Shown here: positions 1 to 8,154 of the stretch, piece after piece
Layout of the letters: every line of letters begins with the position of its first letter
How positions within the stretch are numbered: the first letter of the stretch is position 1
Source of the DNA: an uncultured Lachnospiraceae bacterium
GTDB lineage: Bacteria > Bacillota > Clostridia > Lachnospirales > Lachnospiraceae
NCBI GenBank assembly: GCA_949743325.1
Contig: CATJTQ010000130.1
Span: 62,001 to 126,000, forward strand
Reading direction: 5' to 3'
Length of the DNA stretch: 64,000 bases
Position numbers and translations under genes: made by a program
The notes under the pieces: generated by a model
Told to the model about the DNA's origin: nothing
Database searches by the model: none
What the model saw: the letters and a program-made list of their open reading frames with translations, nothing else

Positions 1-487
1 TATCTTCAATATCAGAAATTTTAAGACCTGTTTCAGGACTGATATCTGTGACAATTTTTTCAAAATCAAGAATTACAATAAGTTTATCATCAATCTTAAT
101 TACACCAGTTGCAACTCCATTTTCAACATCATTAACCGTAGCTCCAGGCAAAATTATATCTGCCCATGAAATTCTATGTATTCCAAGCACCTGTTCCACA
201 TGAAAAGCAATATTAAGCTGATTAAAGTTAGTTATAATAAACAATCCCTTATTCTCTGAAGGTTCCATTCCAATACACTTCTTCAAATCAACAACTGAAA
301 TCATATCTTCACGAGGCATAAAGATACCTTCAACATACTGATGTGCATTTGGTACAGGAGTGACAGGCTGATAAGATAATATTTCTCTTACTTTAGCAAC
401 ATTTATACCATAATGGTTATCGCCTAAAGTAAACTCCAGCACTTCTAACTCATTAGTACCATTCTCTAGCAAAATATTTGTATCCAT
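1..487 (-). CDS. CheV-like chemotaxis coupling protein (N-terminal part, runs off the window)
   Basis: The minus-strand frame opens with ATG at 487 behind a GGAGG site and stays open to the window edge, giving 162 residues. The translation begins MDTNILLENGTNELEVLEF and reads as a CheW domain (GDNHYGINVAKVREIL, then PNAHQYVEGIFMPREDMISVVDL). CheW domains couple chemoreceptors to the kinase CheA at the cytoplasmic face of receptor arrays. In CheV a receiver domain follows the CheW domain. The linker-like ending ISPETGLKISDIED suggests CheV over plain CheW, but the receiver domain lies outside the window. It implies a motile or formerly motile host. CheV rather than CheW is an inference. Confidence 0.8.
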   Translation of the reverse strand, partial: MDTNILLENGTNELEVLEFTLGDNHYGINVAKVREILSYQPVTPVPNAHQYVEGIFMPREDMISVVDLKKCIGMEPSENKGLFIITNFNQLNIAFHVEQVLGIHRISWADIILPGATVNDVENGVATGVIKIDDKLIVILDFEKIVTDISPETGLKISDIED

Positions 488-567
488 AAAATAATCCTCC
501 CTTTAGCATCTTATGAGTGTATTTATTGTATCATACTTATAAAAAAAAGCCAATCTTTTTTAATAAA

Positions 568-1383
568 TTACTGTAATTTAATAACTTTATCTTCACCACC
601 GGTACGAACTACCAACGATAATGTAGATATCTCCGGATTATAATCTGAAGGCACTTGACACACAACCACACCAGTTTTATTTTCCATAGATTGCAAAACT
701 GTATTCACCTGTGAAAGATCATCTGCAAGTAACGTTTTCTGTACACTTAAATTCTCTGTATCATTGACACGAACACGGAACTTAATATTCTGTCCAAGTA
801 TATTACAGTTTCTCGCCTCAGAAGAAGTATTAAGAATTTCAAATTTAAAAACAAAAAGTTTATGATTCTCTGTAGCTTTCATCTGAAAAGCAAGCTGATC
901 TTCTCCCACATCAGGATATTTATCTACAACATCATATCCTCTGTAAGATATCTCGACATCCTCCAGTCCAAAAATTTTTCCTACATCCATCGGAGTAACA
1001 TCAGAATCTGCAACATTAGCTGGATCTTCTGGAGCCGCAGTTTCTACTGGAATCTGACTCGCTGCATCAGGCTGAGTGGTAGATTCTGTACTTTTTTTAG
1101 GATCCTCCGTCTTTGGCACTTCTGTTGCAGGCTGATTAGTCGCAGGAGATTGAGTCTCATTACTTGCAACAATTGTACTATCTTCTTCCTCTGACCTTAT
1201 TTTCTCCTCAGCAAACCTATCATAATAGCTTGCATCATATCTAACTAAAACATCCGCGGCATAATCTGCAATAACTTTCACTTGTTCATCAGTCATATTT
1301 GTAATTCCGCATCCGGATAACATAAAAACAGAAGCAAAACCAACAGCGGTTAATTTTACGAAATTTCTGTTCTTCTTTTTCAT
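568..1383 (-). CDS. Secreted lipoprotein with DUF5067/DUF4352-like C-terminal domain
   Basis: A 271-residue protein using the ATG at 1383, because AGGTGGG lies just upstream; a GTG three codons earlier falls inside that site. It has a basic N-terminus, a hydrophobic stretch and a lipobox ending LSGC, so it should be a membrane-anchored lipoprotein. Residues about 65-130 are a low-complexity Thr/Pro/Glu/Ser linker. The C-terminal ~130 residues look like the immunoglobulin-like extracellular fold of DUF4352/DUF5067 proteins (KLFVFKFEILNTSSEARNCNI). No enzymatic motif is visible. It lies downstream of the sensor kinase on the same strand with about 110 bp between them, so co-expression is possible. 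Function unknown. Confidence 0.7.
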   Translation of the reverse strand: MKKKNRNFVKLTAVGFASVFMLSGCGITNMTDEQVKVIADYAADVLVRYDASYYDRFAEEKIRSEEEDSTIVASNETQSPATNQPATEVPKTEDPKKSTESTTQPDAASQIPVETAAPEDPANVADSDVTPMDVGKIFGLEDVEISYRGYDVVDKYPDVGEDQLAFQMKATENHKLFVFKFEILNTSSEARNCNILGQNIKFRVRVNDTENLSVQKTLLADDLSQVNTVLQSMENKTGVVVCQVPSDYNPEISTLSLVVRTGGEDKVIKLQ

Positions 1384-1496
1384 TTTACCCACCTATTTTC
1401 ACTTTTTTGTAAATCATATTTTTCATTGTAACACGTTTTAAATATTTTATCAATGTAAGAATTAATTTTTTACTAACATTTTTATTTCACTAAAAA

Positions 1497-2963
1497 TCAT
1501 TTTTCTGTAGTCCCCGCCTTCTCCATCTCAAACCAAAAACATACACCATTATCATAATTGATTACACCACAATCCTGATGATGTGCATCCATAATTGCTT
1601 TTACAATTGAAAGACCAATTCCGCTTCCTCCATATTCCCTAGTACGCGCCTTATCAACTTTATAAAACTTAATCCAAATTTTATCTAAATCATCGGCTGG
1701 AATTGGTATTCCTGAATTAAAAACTTTAACCCTGATAAGTGTCTTCTCTTCATCATCTGAACGCTCCTCCATTGATACCTCAATAATATTATCTCCTGAA
1801 ACATGGTGAAAAGCATTGCTTATATAATTAGTAACTACCTCATCAAGCTTGTATTCATCTGCCCATACAAATGTATTTTCTTTTATATTAAAACGAATAT
1901 CTACTTCTTTGTCACCGGCAAGTATTGACGTTGAACTTAAAATATTTTTTACAAGAGAGAATAAATCCACTCTCTCAAGCGTAATAATATCTCCTCCAAA
2001 CTCTAGCTGAGTTAGTGTCAGCAGACTTTTTACCATCTTATTCATTTTTGCAGCCTCATCCATTATTACATCACAATAAAATTCACGGCTTTCCTCATCG
2101 TCATTTATACACTCTCTAAGTCCTTCTGCATAACCTTGTATTAGAGATATAGGAGTTTTTAGTTCATGAGAAACATTTGATATAAAATCCTGTCTCATCT
2201 CATCTATCTCTTCTTTTTTTCTTATATCCTGCTTTAACTCATTGTTTGCCGTTTTAAGTTCTGATATAGTACTTTCTAATGTTGATGAAAGATTATTCAT
2301 ACGTTCTCCAAGAACTCCTATCTCATCTTCACTCTTACCCATATATTTTGCATTAAAATCAAGATGTATCATTCGGTCGGATATTTTTGTCAGTTCTCTG
2401 ATTGGCTCAGTAATTTTATTTGAAATCACTGATATTACAAGTGAACCTATAGAAATAATTATCAGACCAACATAAATCATGAAGCGATTAGAAATAGCAA
2501 CATTATCTATAATACTCTGTACAGCTGTGCGCATAACATAAAAATCACCATTTTGCAAATATCCCCACATAATATAATATTCAGAGGCATTTCTTTTATC
2601 TGTCATCTTCTGTATTGTATTATCACTGTCATCATTGTTAAATATAAAATTAAGCAAAATGTTCTGCATATCTTTTGGATCATTCATCGAGGCATAACTT
2701 ATATCAAGAGAAGGCGTCATAATTATTAAATCAACATTGCTGTCCTCACATAATTTATTAATTTTAAGATATACGCTCTCGCTCTGCAGACTACTACTAT
2801 TCAAATCATCAATATAATTGTAAATAACACTTAATGATTTACTTTTCATAGATGAATAAAACGAGCCTAAAAAAAGTGAGTTCATTATCCACCAGACACC
2901 GAAAGAACATATAAGCAATAAAATAAAATATTCTGAAATTCTTCTCCTAATTGAATAGCGCAT
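1497..2963 (-). CDS. HAMP-domain sensor histidine kinase
   Basis: A 488-residue membrane kinase. There is a membrane segment near residues 12-33, an extracellular region to about 155, a second segment near 160-182 and a HAMP region ending around 235. The dimerisation/phosphoacceptor helix has SNVSHELKTP with His266 as phosphorylation site. The C-terminal ATPase domain carries the G box YGGSGIGLSIVKAI. The layout is that of class I kinases sensing envelope signals. The usual partner response regulator is not adjacent: upstream is a small Cys-rich protein on the opposite strand and downstream a lipoprotein. The regulator must be elsewhere, or lost. Confidence 0.92.
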   Translation of the reverse strand: MRYSIRRRISEYFILLLICSFGVWWIMNSLFLGSFYSSMKSKSLSVIYNYIDDLNSSSLQSESVYLKINKLCEDSNVDLIIMTPSLDISYASMNDPKDMQNILLNFIFNNDDSDNTIQKMTDKRNASEYYIMWGYLQNGDFYVMRTAVQSIIDNVAISNRFMIYVGLIIISIGSLVISVISNKITEPIRELTKISDRMIHLDFNAKYMGKSEDEIGVLGERMNNLSSTLESTISELKTANNELKQDIRKKEEIDEMRQDFISNVSHELKTPISLIQGYAEGLRECINDDEESREFYCDVIMDEAAKMNKMVKSLLTLTQLEFGGDIITLERVDLFSLVKNILSSTSILAGDKEVDIRFNIKENTFVWADEYKLDEVVTNYISNAFHHVSGDNIIEVSMEERSDDEEKTLIRVKVFNSGIPIPADDLDKIWIKFYKVDKARTREYGGSGIGLSIVKAIMDAHHQDCGVINYDNGVCFWFEMEKAGTTEK

Positions 2964-3228
2964 TTTGCCTCCTGATTTTTACATTTATTTTAACTTCAAT
3001 AACTATAATTTTTTGCCGTTATAAATTATAAGATAAAACACAATAAATTCTTCTGTACAACTTTTGCACTTTAAGTCATAATTTTACCATTTTTTTTACT
3101 AATCCACAACAAAATTCTGACTATCAGTTTATTTACTTGTATATTTTATATTTTTGTTTTACAATACTAAATGATTTAAAAATATTTTACTTCAGTATGT
3201 TTATTTTATATAGAAAGGAACATTTACA

Positions 3229-3408
3229 ATGAGTAAATCTAATTGTGATACATGTGCATTTTTTGAATATGATGACGATTATGAGTGCTATACCTGCACT
3301 GTAAATCTTGATGAAGATGAAATGGCAAAATTTCTTCAGGATACTTACTATAACTGTCCATACTATAAATACGGCGATGAATATTCTATTGTCAGAAAAC
3401 AAATGTAG
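3229..3408 (+). CDS. Small Cys-rich protein, DUF6472 family
   Basis: A 59-residue protein starting at ATG 3229 behind GAAAGGA. It begins MSKSNCDTCAFFEYDDDYEC and contains CxxC, CxxC and a further C-P, plus many acidic and aromatic residues, so it probably binds a metal ion. The pattern matches the small clostridial family I know as DUF6472, of unknown function. It is divergent from the histidine kinase. The 265 bp between the two genes (2964-3228) is AT-rich and must hold both promoters; I could not pick out a clear one. Confidence 0.8.
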   Translation: MSKSNCDTCAFFEYDDDYECYTCTVNLDEDEMAKFLQDTYYNCPYYKYGDEYSIVRKQM

Positions 3409-3468
3409 TAATGAAAAAACAACCATTTAAAAATATAAATCATCATTATAATTTAAATTATTTTTGAC

Positions 3469-3963
3469 CTATAACTCAATATAATACGGACATATATCTT
3501 CATACTGCCCGTTTTCCAAACGAAAACCTTTTGGAATTACACCAAGCTGTATAAAGCCGATTCGTTCATATAGATGTCTAGCATAAATATTTGACGCAAC
3601 AACTGCATTAAACTGTAAAATTCTAAATCCGTGAAGTTTAGCCTGTTTGATACAATCAAACACCAACTTCTCTCCAATATGCAAACCTCGGTTTTCAGAG
3701 CTGACTGCATAGCTGGCATTACATATATGTCCGCACCTGCCAACATTATTAGGATGGAGGATATATAATCCTAATATTTCACCTGTTTTACCACTTTCTG
3801 CAACCCCGCAATAAGTTTGTTCTCCAAAAAATTCTTTTGCAGATATTTCTTTCAAACACTCTTCCTGCGGAAACGCAATTCCCTCCTCAACAACTTCATT
3901 CCAAATATAAACCATTTGTGTTAAATCTTTGTTTTCATATTTTCTAATAATTATTTCCTGCAT
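3469..3963 (-). CDS. GNAT-family N-acetyltransferase
   Basis: A 164-residue single-domain protein with the GNAT fold. It has an early segment on binding partners (MVYIWNEVVEEG), the acetyl-CoA pyrophosphate-binding turn near RGLHIGEKLVFDCI, and the late-strand pattern FNAVVASNIYARHLYERIGF, typical of GNAT motif B. The substrate cannot be told from sequence; proteins of this length modify small molecules, antibiotics or ribosomal protein N-termini. It is transcribed divergently from the LysM-GH18 gene. The 184 bp between them (3964-4147) is very AT-rich, with nothing recognised except the ribosome binding site of the downstream gene. Confidence 0.9.
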   Translation of the reverse strand: MQEIIIRKYENKDLTQMVYIWNEVVEEGIAFPQEECLKEISAKEFFGEQTYCGVAESGKTGEILGLYILHPNNVGRCGHICNASYAVSSENRGLHIGEKLVFDCIKQAKLHGFRILQFNAVVASNIYARHLYERIGFIQLGVIPKGFRLENGQYEDICPYYIEL

Positions 3964-4147
3964 TTTTCCTCCATATGTAAAAAATCATTGGATAGATTAT
4001 ATCTATTTTTTAATAATAAATATTTTATGTCAAGAATTTATTATAACACAATATATATATTAATAAAATAATTACTGTTAAATTAAAATATAAAAAATAT
4101 ATTAAACTATAATTTATCTCTTATATAAAACTAAAAAGGAGTTTTAA

Positions 4148-5344
4148 ATGAATATATACACTGTTAAAGAAAACGATTCTCTTGACACAATTGCCAATCA
4201 GTTCAATACATCTTCTGAAAAAATTGCATATGATAACCAGATACCATATCCATATTCACTCGCTATAGGTCAGTCTATTTTAATAAACTCAAATGTTGCT
4301 GAGAGAATTGATAAAACTATTTACTCTGGAGGATATGCTTATCCTTTTATAAATCCTTGGGTACTTGAAAACACTCTCCCTTTTTTATCTGACTTATTTA
4401 TATTCTCGTATGGATTCACTACAGACGGAGAACTTATACCGCCTCAAATAGACGAGCGATGGATGATAAATATGTCCAAAAACTTTAATACCCGGCCAAT
4501 ATTGACATTAACTCCATTCGGCAGCGACGGAAAATTTAACAATAGCCTGATCTCTGCAGTAATTAACAATCCTGCAGCTATGGAGAATCTCAAAAACAAT
4601 TTAATTGCTAGAATTAACTTGTATGGTTATCAAGGAGTAGACATAGATTTTGAATTTATTCTTGCCGAAGACAGGGATGCCTTCTCTTCTTTTGTCGCAT
4701 ATATTACAGAAAATATTCATTCTATAGGATATTTAGTATCAGTTGCCCTTGCGCCAAAAACCAGTGCCTCTCAAAAAGGTCTTTTGTATGAAGGAAAAGA
4801 CTATGGAGCACTTGGAGCATCTGCTGACTTTGTTTTGCTTATGACATATGAATGGGGATATAAATATGGTCCTCCAATGGCGGTTGCGCCAATAAATAAA
4901 GTTCGGCAAGTGCTTGACTATGCAATTACAGAGATTCCTTCTGAAAAAATTCACCTTGGACTCCCCAATTATGGATATGATTGGACACTTCCATATATTA
5001 AGGAAGAGAGTGAAGCTGTCACTATAGGTAATATAGAGGCTGTACAGATAGCCATAAACAACAATGCAATTATTAACTTTGATGATATAGCAAAATCCCC
5101 TTTTTTTGAATACACCTCTTCAAATTCATTTAGCACTGAAAATAACCTTTTATATCCTCCCAACACGCCTTATCCCAATACTGTACAACATCAAGTATGG
5201 TTTGAAGATGTACGAAGTTATAATGAAAAATTTAATTTGTTGACTGAATATAATTTAAGAGGTTTGAGCTGCTGGCAAATTAATCAATTATTTTTAGCCG
5301 GCTGGCTTTTGTTAAATAATAGATTTTATATTGAAAATAAATAA
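4148..5344 (+). CDS. LysM-GH18 peptidoglycan hydrolase, spore-germination (YaaH/SleL-like) type
   Basis: A 398-residue protein with a strong AAAAGGAG site. Residues 3-47 form one LysM domain (YTVKENDSLDTIANQF), which binds N-acetylglucosamine chains. The rest is a GH18 barrel with the signature GVDIDFE and catalytic acid Glu169. There is no signal peptide, which fits the YaaH/SleL group of cortical fragment-lytic enzymes that act as N-acetylglucosaminidases on spore cortex. Those usually have two LysM repeats, whereas only one is seen here. This suggests a spore-forming ancestry, but a general cell-wall role is also possible. Confidence 0.88.
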   Translation: MNIYTVKENDSLDTIANQFNTSSEKIAYDNQIPYPYSLAIGQSILINSNVAERIDKTIYSGGYAYPFINPWVLENTLPFLSDLFIFSYGFTTDGELIPPQIDERWMINMSKNFNTRPILTLTPFGSDGKFNNSLISAVINNPAAMENLKNNLIARINLYGYQGVDIDFEFILAEDRDAFSSFVAYITENIHSIGYLVSVALAPKTSASQKGLLYEGKDYGALGASADFVLLMTYEWGYKYGPPMAVAPINKVRQVLDYAITEIPSEKIHLGLPNYGYDWTLPYIKEESEAVTIGNIEAVQIAINNNAIINFDDIAKSPFFEYTSSNSFSTENNLLYPPNTPYPNTVQHQVWFEDVRSYNEKFNLLTEYNLRGLSCWQINQLFLAGWLLLNNRFYIENK

Positions 5345-5370
5345 TTTTTTATAAGGCTAAAACACAAAAA

Positions 5371-5493
5371 ATTGCCCATAATATTTACTGAAAAATCAAC
5401 GATTGTGCTAATTATTTTAATCTCATGCAAATGCGGCACTTATCTCACTATACACAGAAATTTAGACCACAGGAGTCATATATTATGGGCAAT
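5371..5493 (+). repeat. 14-bp perfect inverted repeat enclosing a start codon
   Basis: ATTGCCCATAATAT at 5371-5384 is the exact reverse complement of 5480-5493. The right arm contains the ATG (5485-5487) of the downstream Mbeg1-like gene, and the AGGAG site lies just before it. In RNA the arms could pair over about 95 nt and hide the start codon. The repeat is seen directly; the regulatory meaning is inference. Confidence 0.6.
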
Positions 5494-6510
5494 ATTATTT
5501 CATATTTGGAAAAATATGCTGACATTTCTCTTAAAGAAATGTCATTTAACTTTGTTGACAATTTAGTTTTATGTACGTTATCATACTGCCAATTACAAAA
5601 TATAATACCAGATAACAATATAGAGGCTATTTCTGTTAAACATGCAGCAGAAATTTTTTATTCAGGAAAAGATTTATCTTCATTATCACAGGTAGAACAA
5701 ATTTTGCTGAAAATGTCTAAGGGAAGACGATTTTCAGAAGCTAAATTATTTAATTATATCAATAAATTTAACACAGAAAAATGTCTGCAGTTCTGCGCGT
5801 TTCACATCGCCATATCTGATTACACAACTTTTATAGCCATACGCGGAACAGATGATTCAGTAACAGGATGGCACGAAAGCTTTAGTTTAAGTTATGGTTT
5901 GATCCCCTCTCATTCTGAAGCAGTCAGCTATCTAAATAATACTATAGAAAAAAATCATTTATACAGAATTGGAGGTCACTCAAAAGGAGGCAACCTTGCA
6001 GAATACGCAGCACTGATGTCACCTAAAAACTTACAGGAGCAAATTATTGAAATCTATTCAAACGACAGTCCGGGATTTATACAAACTTTTATTGATGCTG
6101 ATAATTATGCTGCAATTTCAAATAAAATAATAAAAATTGTACCTGAATTCAGCATTGTAGGATCTATTTTCAAAAACATACCGCCAACACTTATTGTTAA
6201 AAGTTCAAAAAAAAATATCACTTCTCATGATGCCCTAACATGGCTCACAGAAAATGATCATTTTATAACATCAAAAAACACATTATTTAGAAGCAGAATT
6301 TATTCAGCATTATTTCAAAAAATAATCAATTCACTAAACTTTACACAGAGAGAAAAAATAATAGAATATTTTTTTCAAATACTAAAAGAATTTAAGATTG
6401 AAGATATAACAAAACTTAACACAAAACTTATCATAAAATATACTCTGCAGCACAGTTTTAAAACTCAAATACCTTATAATAGAATTATTGGTAAAAATAA
6501 AATTCGATAA
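5485..6510 (+). CDS. Mbeg1-like (DUF2974) alpha/beta-hydrolase-fold protein
   Basis: A 341-residue protein. I place the start at ATG 5485 (MGNIISYLEKYADIS) because AGGAG lies just upstream; an in-frame ATG 60 bases earlier has no such site. The lipase-type nucleophile elbow GGHSKGGNLAEYAA is present, and IAIRGTDDSVTGWHESF matches the strand that forms the oxyanion region in lipases. DUF2974 proteins are widespread in Lachnospiraceae and other Firmicutes, and their substrate is not established. It follows the GH18 gene on the same strand and ends at a bidirectional terminator. The start codon sits inside an inverted repeat. Confidence 0.85.
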   Translation: MGNIISYLEKYADISLKEMSFNFVDNLVLCTLSYCQLQNIIPDNNIEAISVKHAAEIFYSGKDLSSLSQVEQILLKMSKGRRFSEAKLFNYINKFNTEKCLQFCAFHIAISDYTTFIAIRGTDDSVTGWHESFSLSYGLIPSHSEAVSYLNNTIEKNHLYRIGGHSKGGNLAEYAALMSPKNLQEQIIEIYSNDSPGFIQTFIDADNYAAISNKIIKIVPEFSIVGSIFKNIPPTLIVKSSKKNITSHDALTWLTENDHFITSKNTLFRSRIYSALFQKIINSLNFTQREKIIEYFFQILKEFKIEDITKLNTKLIIKYTLQHSFKTQIPYNRIIGKNKIR

Positions 6511-6523
6511 TATAGTAATTTAT

Positions 6524-6563
6524 AAAAAAAGAAGACTATCTTTTAGATATGTCTCTTTTTTTT
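6524..6563. terminator. Bidirectional Rho-independent terminator
   Basis: A-rich tract, then GACTATCT TT AGATATGTC, then a T-rich tract. The stem is mostly paired with one mismatch. It sits between the converging Mbeg1-like gene and the small membrane-protein gene, so it serves both. Confidence 0.75.
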
Positions 6564-6570
6564 ATGTATA

Positions 6571-6780
6571 TTAAATGTGTAACTGCAATTGCAATATTAA
6601 CGCTACAGTACAACCAACTACAATTATAACACCTAGCATTCTCCCTATCAATATGCCATGTTTCTTTTCCAACAGTTCAGGCTTAAAAAATTTCTTAGGA
6701 AAAATTATCATAAATAAGCCAATAAGTGCGATAACTATACATAATAATTTCTCAAATAAATAATATAAATTATCACCCAC
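6571..6780 (-). CDS. Small two-helix membrane protein
   Basis: 69 residues from a GTG start at 6780 with AGGAGG eight bases upstream. There are two hydrophobic stretches (LLCIVIALIGLFMIIFP and MLGVIIVVGCTVALIL) separated by a basic loop KKFFKPELLEKKHG. No family recognised. It lies immediately outside the left attachment site of the element. Before integration it would have been directly downstream of the GGGtGRT gene on the same strand, so it may once have been the distal gene of that operon. If so, the insertion has moved its upstream neighbour 24 kb away. Confidence 0.65.
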   Translation of the reverse strand: MGDNLYYLFEKLLCIVIALIGLFMIIFPKKFFKPELLEKKHGILIGRMLGVIIVVGCTVALILQLQLHI

Positions 6781-6863
6781 TGATTACACCTCCTTTTTCT
6801 ATTATTTTATAAATAAAATAACACATTGTCAATGTAATATTATGAAATTTTAACATGCTAAAC

Positions 6864-6883
6864 GCAGCTTCCTCTATAGAAAC
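6864..6883. other. Left attachment site (20-bp core)
   Basis: GCAGCTTCCTCTATAGAAAC is identical to 31072-31091. Flanking bases differ on both sides, so the core is exactly 20 bp. Reading leftward on the minus strand from the core, the frame of the GGGtGRT gene stays open for about 30 codons to a TGA at 6773-6775. The remaining element sequence to the holin gene (6884-7009) shows no gene. Confidence 0.88.
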
Positions 6884-7009
6884 ATGAATATCTGTAAAAT
6901 TGCTGATTAATACAATTAAGTATATGTATAATGCACAAACCCTCTGCGTTGTTTTCCTGCCAGCTGCTATATTTTACTTTTACAAAAATCTAAACATAAA
7001 TTTCTTTTA

Positions 7010-7231
7010 TTAAATATCTTCATCCAATAATTTATATTTATTATATTGTATAGAACTGATTCCTAATAAAAGTCCCAGAAAAGTATCTATCGCTGTTATA
7101 GTCCCTACTACTTGTTCTCCATATGCCAATCCCCAAATGTTAGCAAGAGCAAAATATAATGTTCCTAATGCCGGCAATAGATATTGTGCAATCCACTTTA
7201 AAATATCATACATTTTACTGCCCATATACAT
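7010..7231 (-). CDS. Phage holin, Dp-1 type
   Basis: 73 residues with GGAGGATTAATT before the ATG. It begins MYMGSKMYDILKWIAQYLLPALGTLYFALA and has two membrane segments separated by GLAYGEQVVGTITAID, the layout of the small holins I know from streptococcal and clostridial phages (Dp-1 family). Holins oligomerise in the inner membrane and let endolysin reach the wall at a timed moment. It is the last gene of the element's operon and lies directly after the XhlA-like gene. Its retention argues that particle release by lysis is still part of the element's life. Confidence 0.88.
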   Translation of the reverse strand: MYMGSKMYDILKWIAQYLLPALGTLYFALANIWGLAYGEQVVGTITAIDTFLGLLLGISSIQYNKYKLLDEDI

Positions 7232-7244
7232 AATTAATCCTCCT

Positions 7245-7553
7245 TCACATTCCGATTTTCTTAAAAAGAAGACCCATTACAATACCAACAAATGCTGTTA
7301 TTGCATAACTTACAATTTTGCGCCACATCTCACCATCTCTGGATTCCAATACTTCAAGGCGCTTTCCTTGCTGCAGTTGTTCTTTCAGCATACTTTCCAT
7401 ATTGATAGCCAACTTTTCAATAGAAGTATTTAGGTTTTCCACTCGTTTCGTATATTCCTCCAAAAGTTCAATACGCTTATTCTGCCTGTTATTTTCATCA
7501 TCAATTCTTCGGCAAAATTCTTCATGTTCTACCCTAGTAATAAATGATTCCAT
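7245..7553 (-). CDS. XhlA-like membrane-anchored lysis accessory protein
   Basis: 102 residues. The first ~75 form a charged coiled coil (RIDDENNRQNKRIELLEEYTK and onward) and the last ~22 a single membrane helix (IVSYAITAFVGIVMGLLF) followed by a basic tail. This is the architecture of the XhlA/haemolysin-type proteins that accompany holins in Bacillus and clostridial phages. It is 13 bp upstream of the holin gene. The family assignment rests on architecture and position, not on a unique motif. Confidence 0.75.
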   Translation of the reverse strand: MESFITRVEHEEFCRRIDDENNRQNKRIELLEEYTKRVENLNTSIEKLAINMESMLKEQLQQGKRLEVLESRDGEMWRKIVSYAITAFVGIVMGLLFKKIGM

Positions 7554-7571
7554 CTTTCAGCCCCCTTGTCA

Positions 7572-7724
7572 TCAAGTAATAGCGCCTTTATATTCCTTGC
7601 CGGTAATCTTCTTGAATTCCTCCTTAGTTATCCAACGATCAACCGCCAAATGAACACGATTCTCATTCCAAAATCCACTCTCAAAATATTTACTAACTTT
7701 GTCAAAATATTTACTTTTCTCCAA
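7572..7724 (-). CDS. XkdX-family phage protein
   Basis: 50 residues from a TTG start at 7724, chosen because AGAGGTG precedes it at normal distance. The sequence MEKSKYFDKVSKYFESGFWN with AVDRWITKEEFKKITGKEY matches the XkdX pattern (aromatic-rich helix, then W-I-T-x-E-x-x-x-x-I-T-G). XkdX proteins are tiny, of unknown function, and sit between tail-fibre and lysis genes in Firmicute phages and in the PBSX tailocin-like element, exactly as here. Confidence 0.85.
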   Translation of the reverse strand: MEKSKYFDKVSKYFESGFWNENRVHLAVDRWITKEEFKKITGKEYKGAIT

Positions 7725-7728
7725 ATTT

Positions 7729-8154
7729 TCACCTCTTTCTGAAAATATAGCGCGGCCGTTCTTCTCCAAACAGCCAAAATCGCAAATAATCATCAAGAAT
7801 TATAGCGGCAAGGGCTAAGAAAAACCATACCACGGCAAATGGCAGACATATCTGACCTAACAAATTAAACGGCACATGTGAATAATCCCAGATCCCCCAT
7901 TTCATCCATATATTTACAATACAACCAGTTGCAAACTCTAAAAAAGTAATAAATAATGAACCAATCAGAGCCTGACTCCATAATAACATGTTCCATGTAA
8001 ACAGTTCATTGGTAAGTCCAACCGTAACAAAACAAACACCGCCTAGAATAAACATAGACCAATGACTGTAACCGCGCCATAACAGTTCAATAAAAATATA
8101 CAATACTCCGCCAACAGAAAACAATACTCCATGTTTAAACAGATGATATAACAT
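7729..8154 (-). CDS. Multi-pass membrane protein, CmpB-like (putative ABC transporter type IV family)
   Basis: About 141 residues with four membrane segments, starting at ATG 8154 (MLYHLFKHGVLFSVGGVLYI), behind GGAGG, overlapping the end of the previous gene. The pattern of conserved Trp, Tyr and Gly residues (IELLWRGYSHWSMFILGG, IWDYSHVPFNLLGQICLP) matches the small membrane family Pfam calls putative ABC-transporter type IV. Members occur both in Lachnospiraceae chromosomes and near phage lysis genes. Here it sits between fibre and lysis genes, so a role in membrane disruption or host surface change is possible, but this is inference. Confidence 0.7.
   Translation of the reverse strand: MLYHLFKHGVLFSVGGVLYIFIELLWRGYSHWSMFILGGVCFVTVGLTNELFTWNMLLWSQALIGSLFITFLEFATGCIVNIWMKWGIWDYSHVPFNLLGQICLPFAVVWFFLALAAIILDDYLRFWLFGEERPRYIFRKR

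Noticed and set aside
862..1194. 110-residue plus-strand frame opposite the lipoprotein gene
   Set aside because: No ribosome site, composition of a shadow frame, and fully inside a real gene on the other strand.
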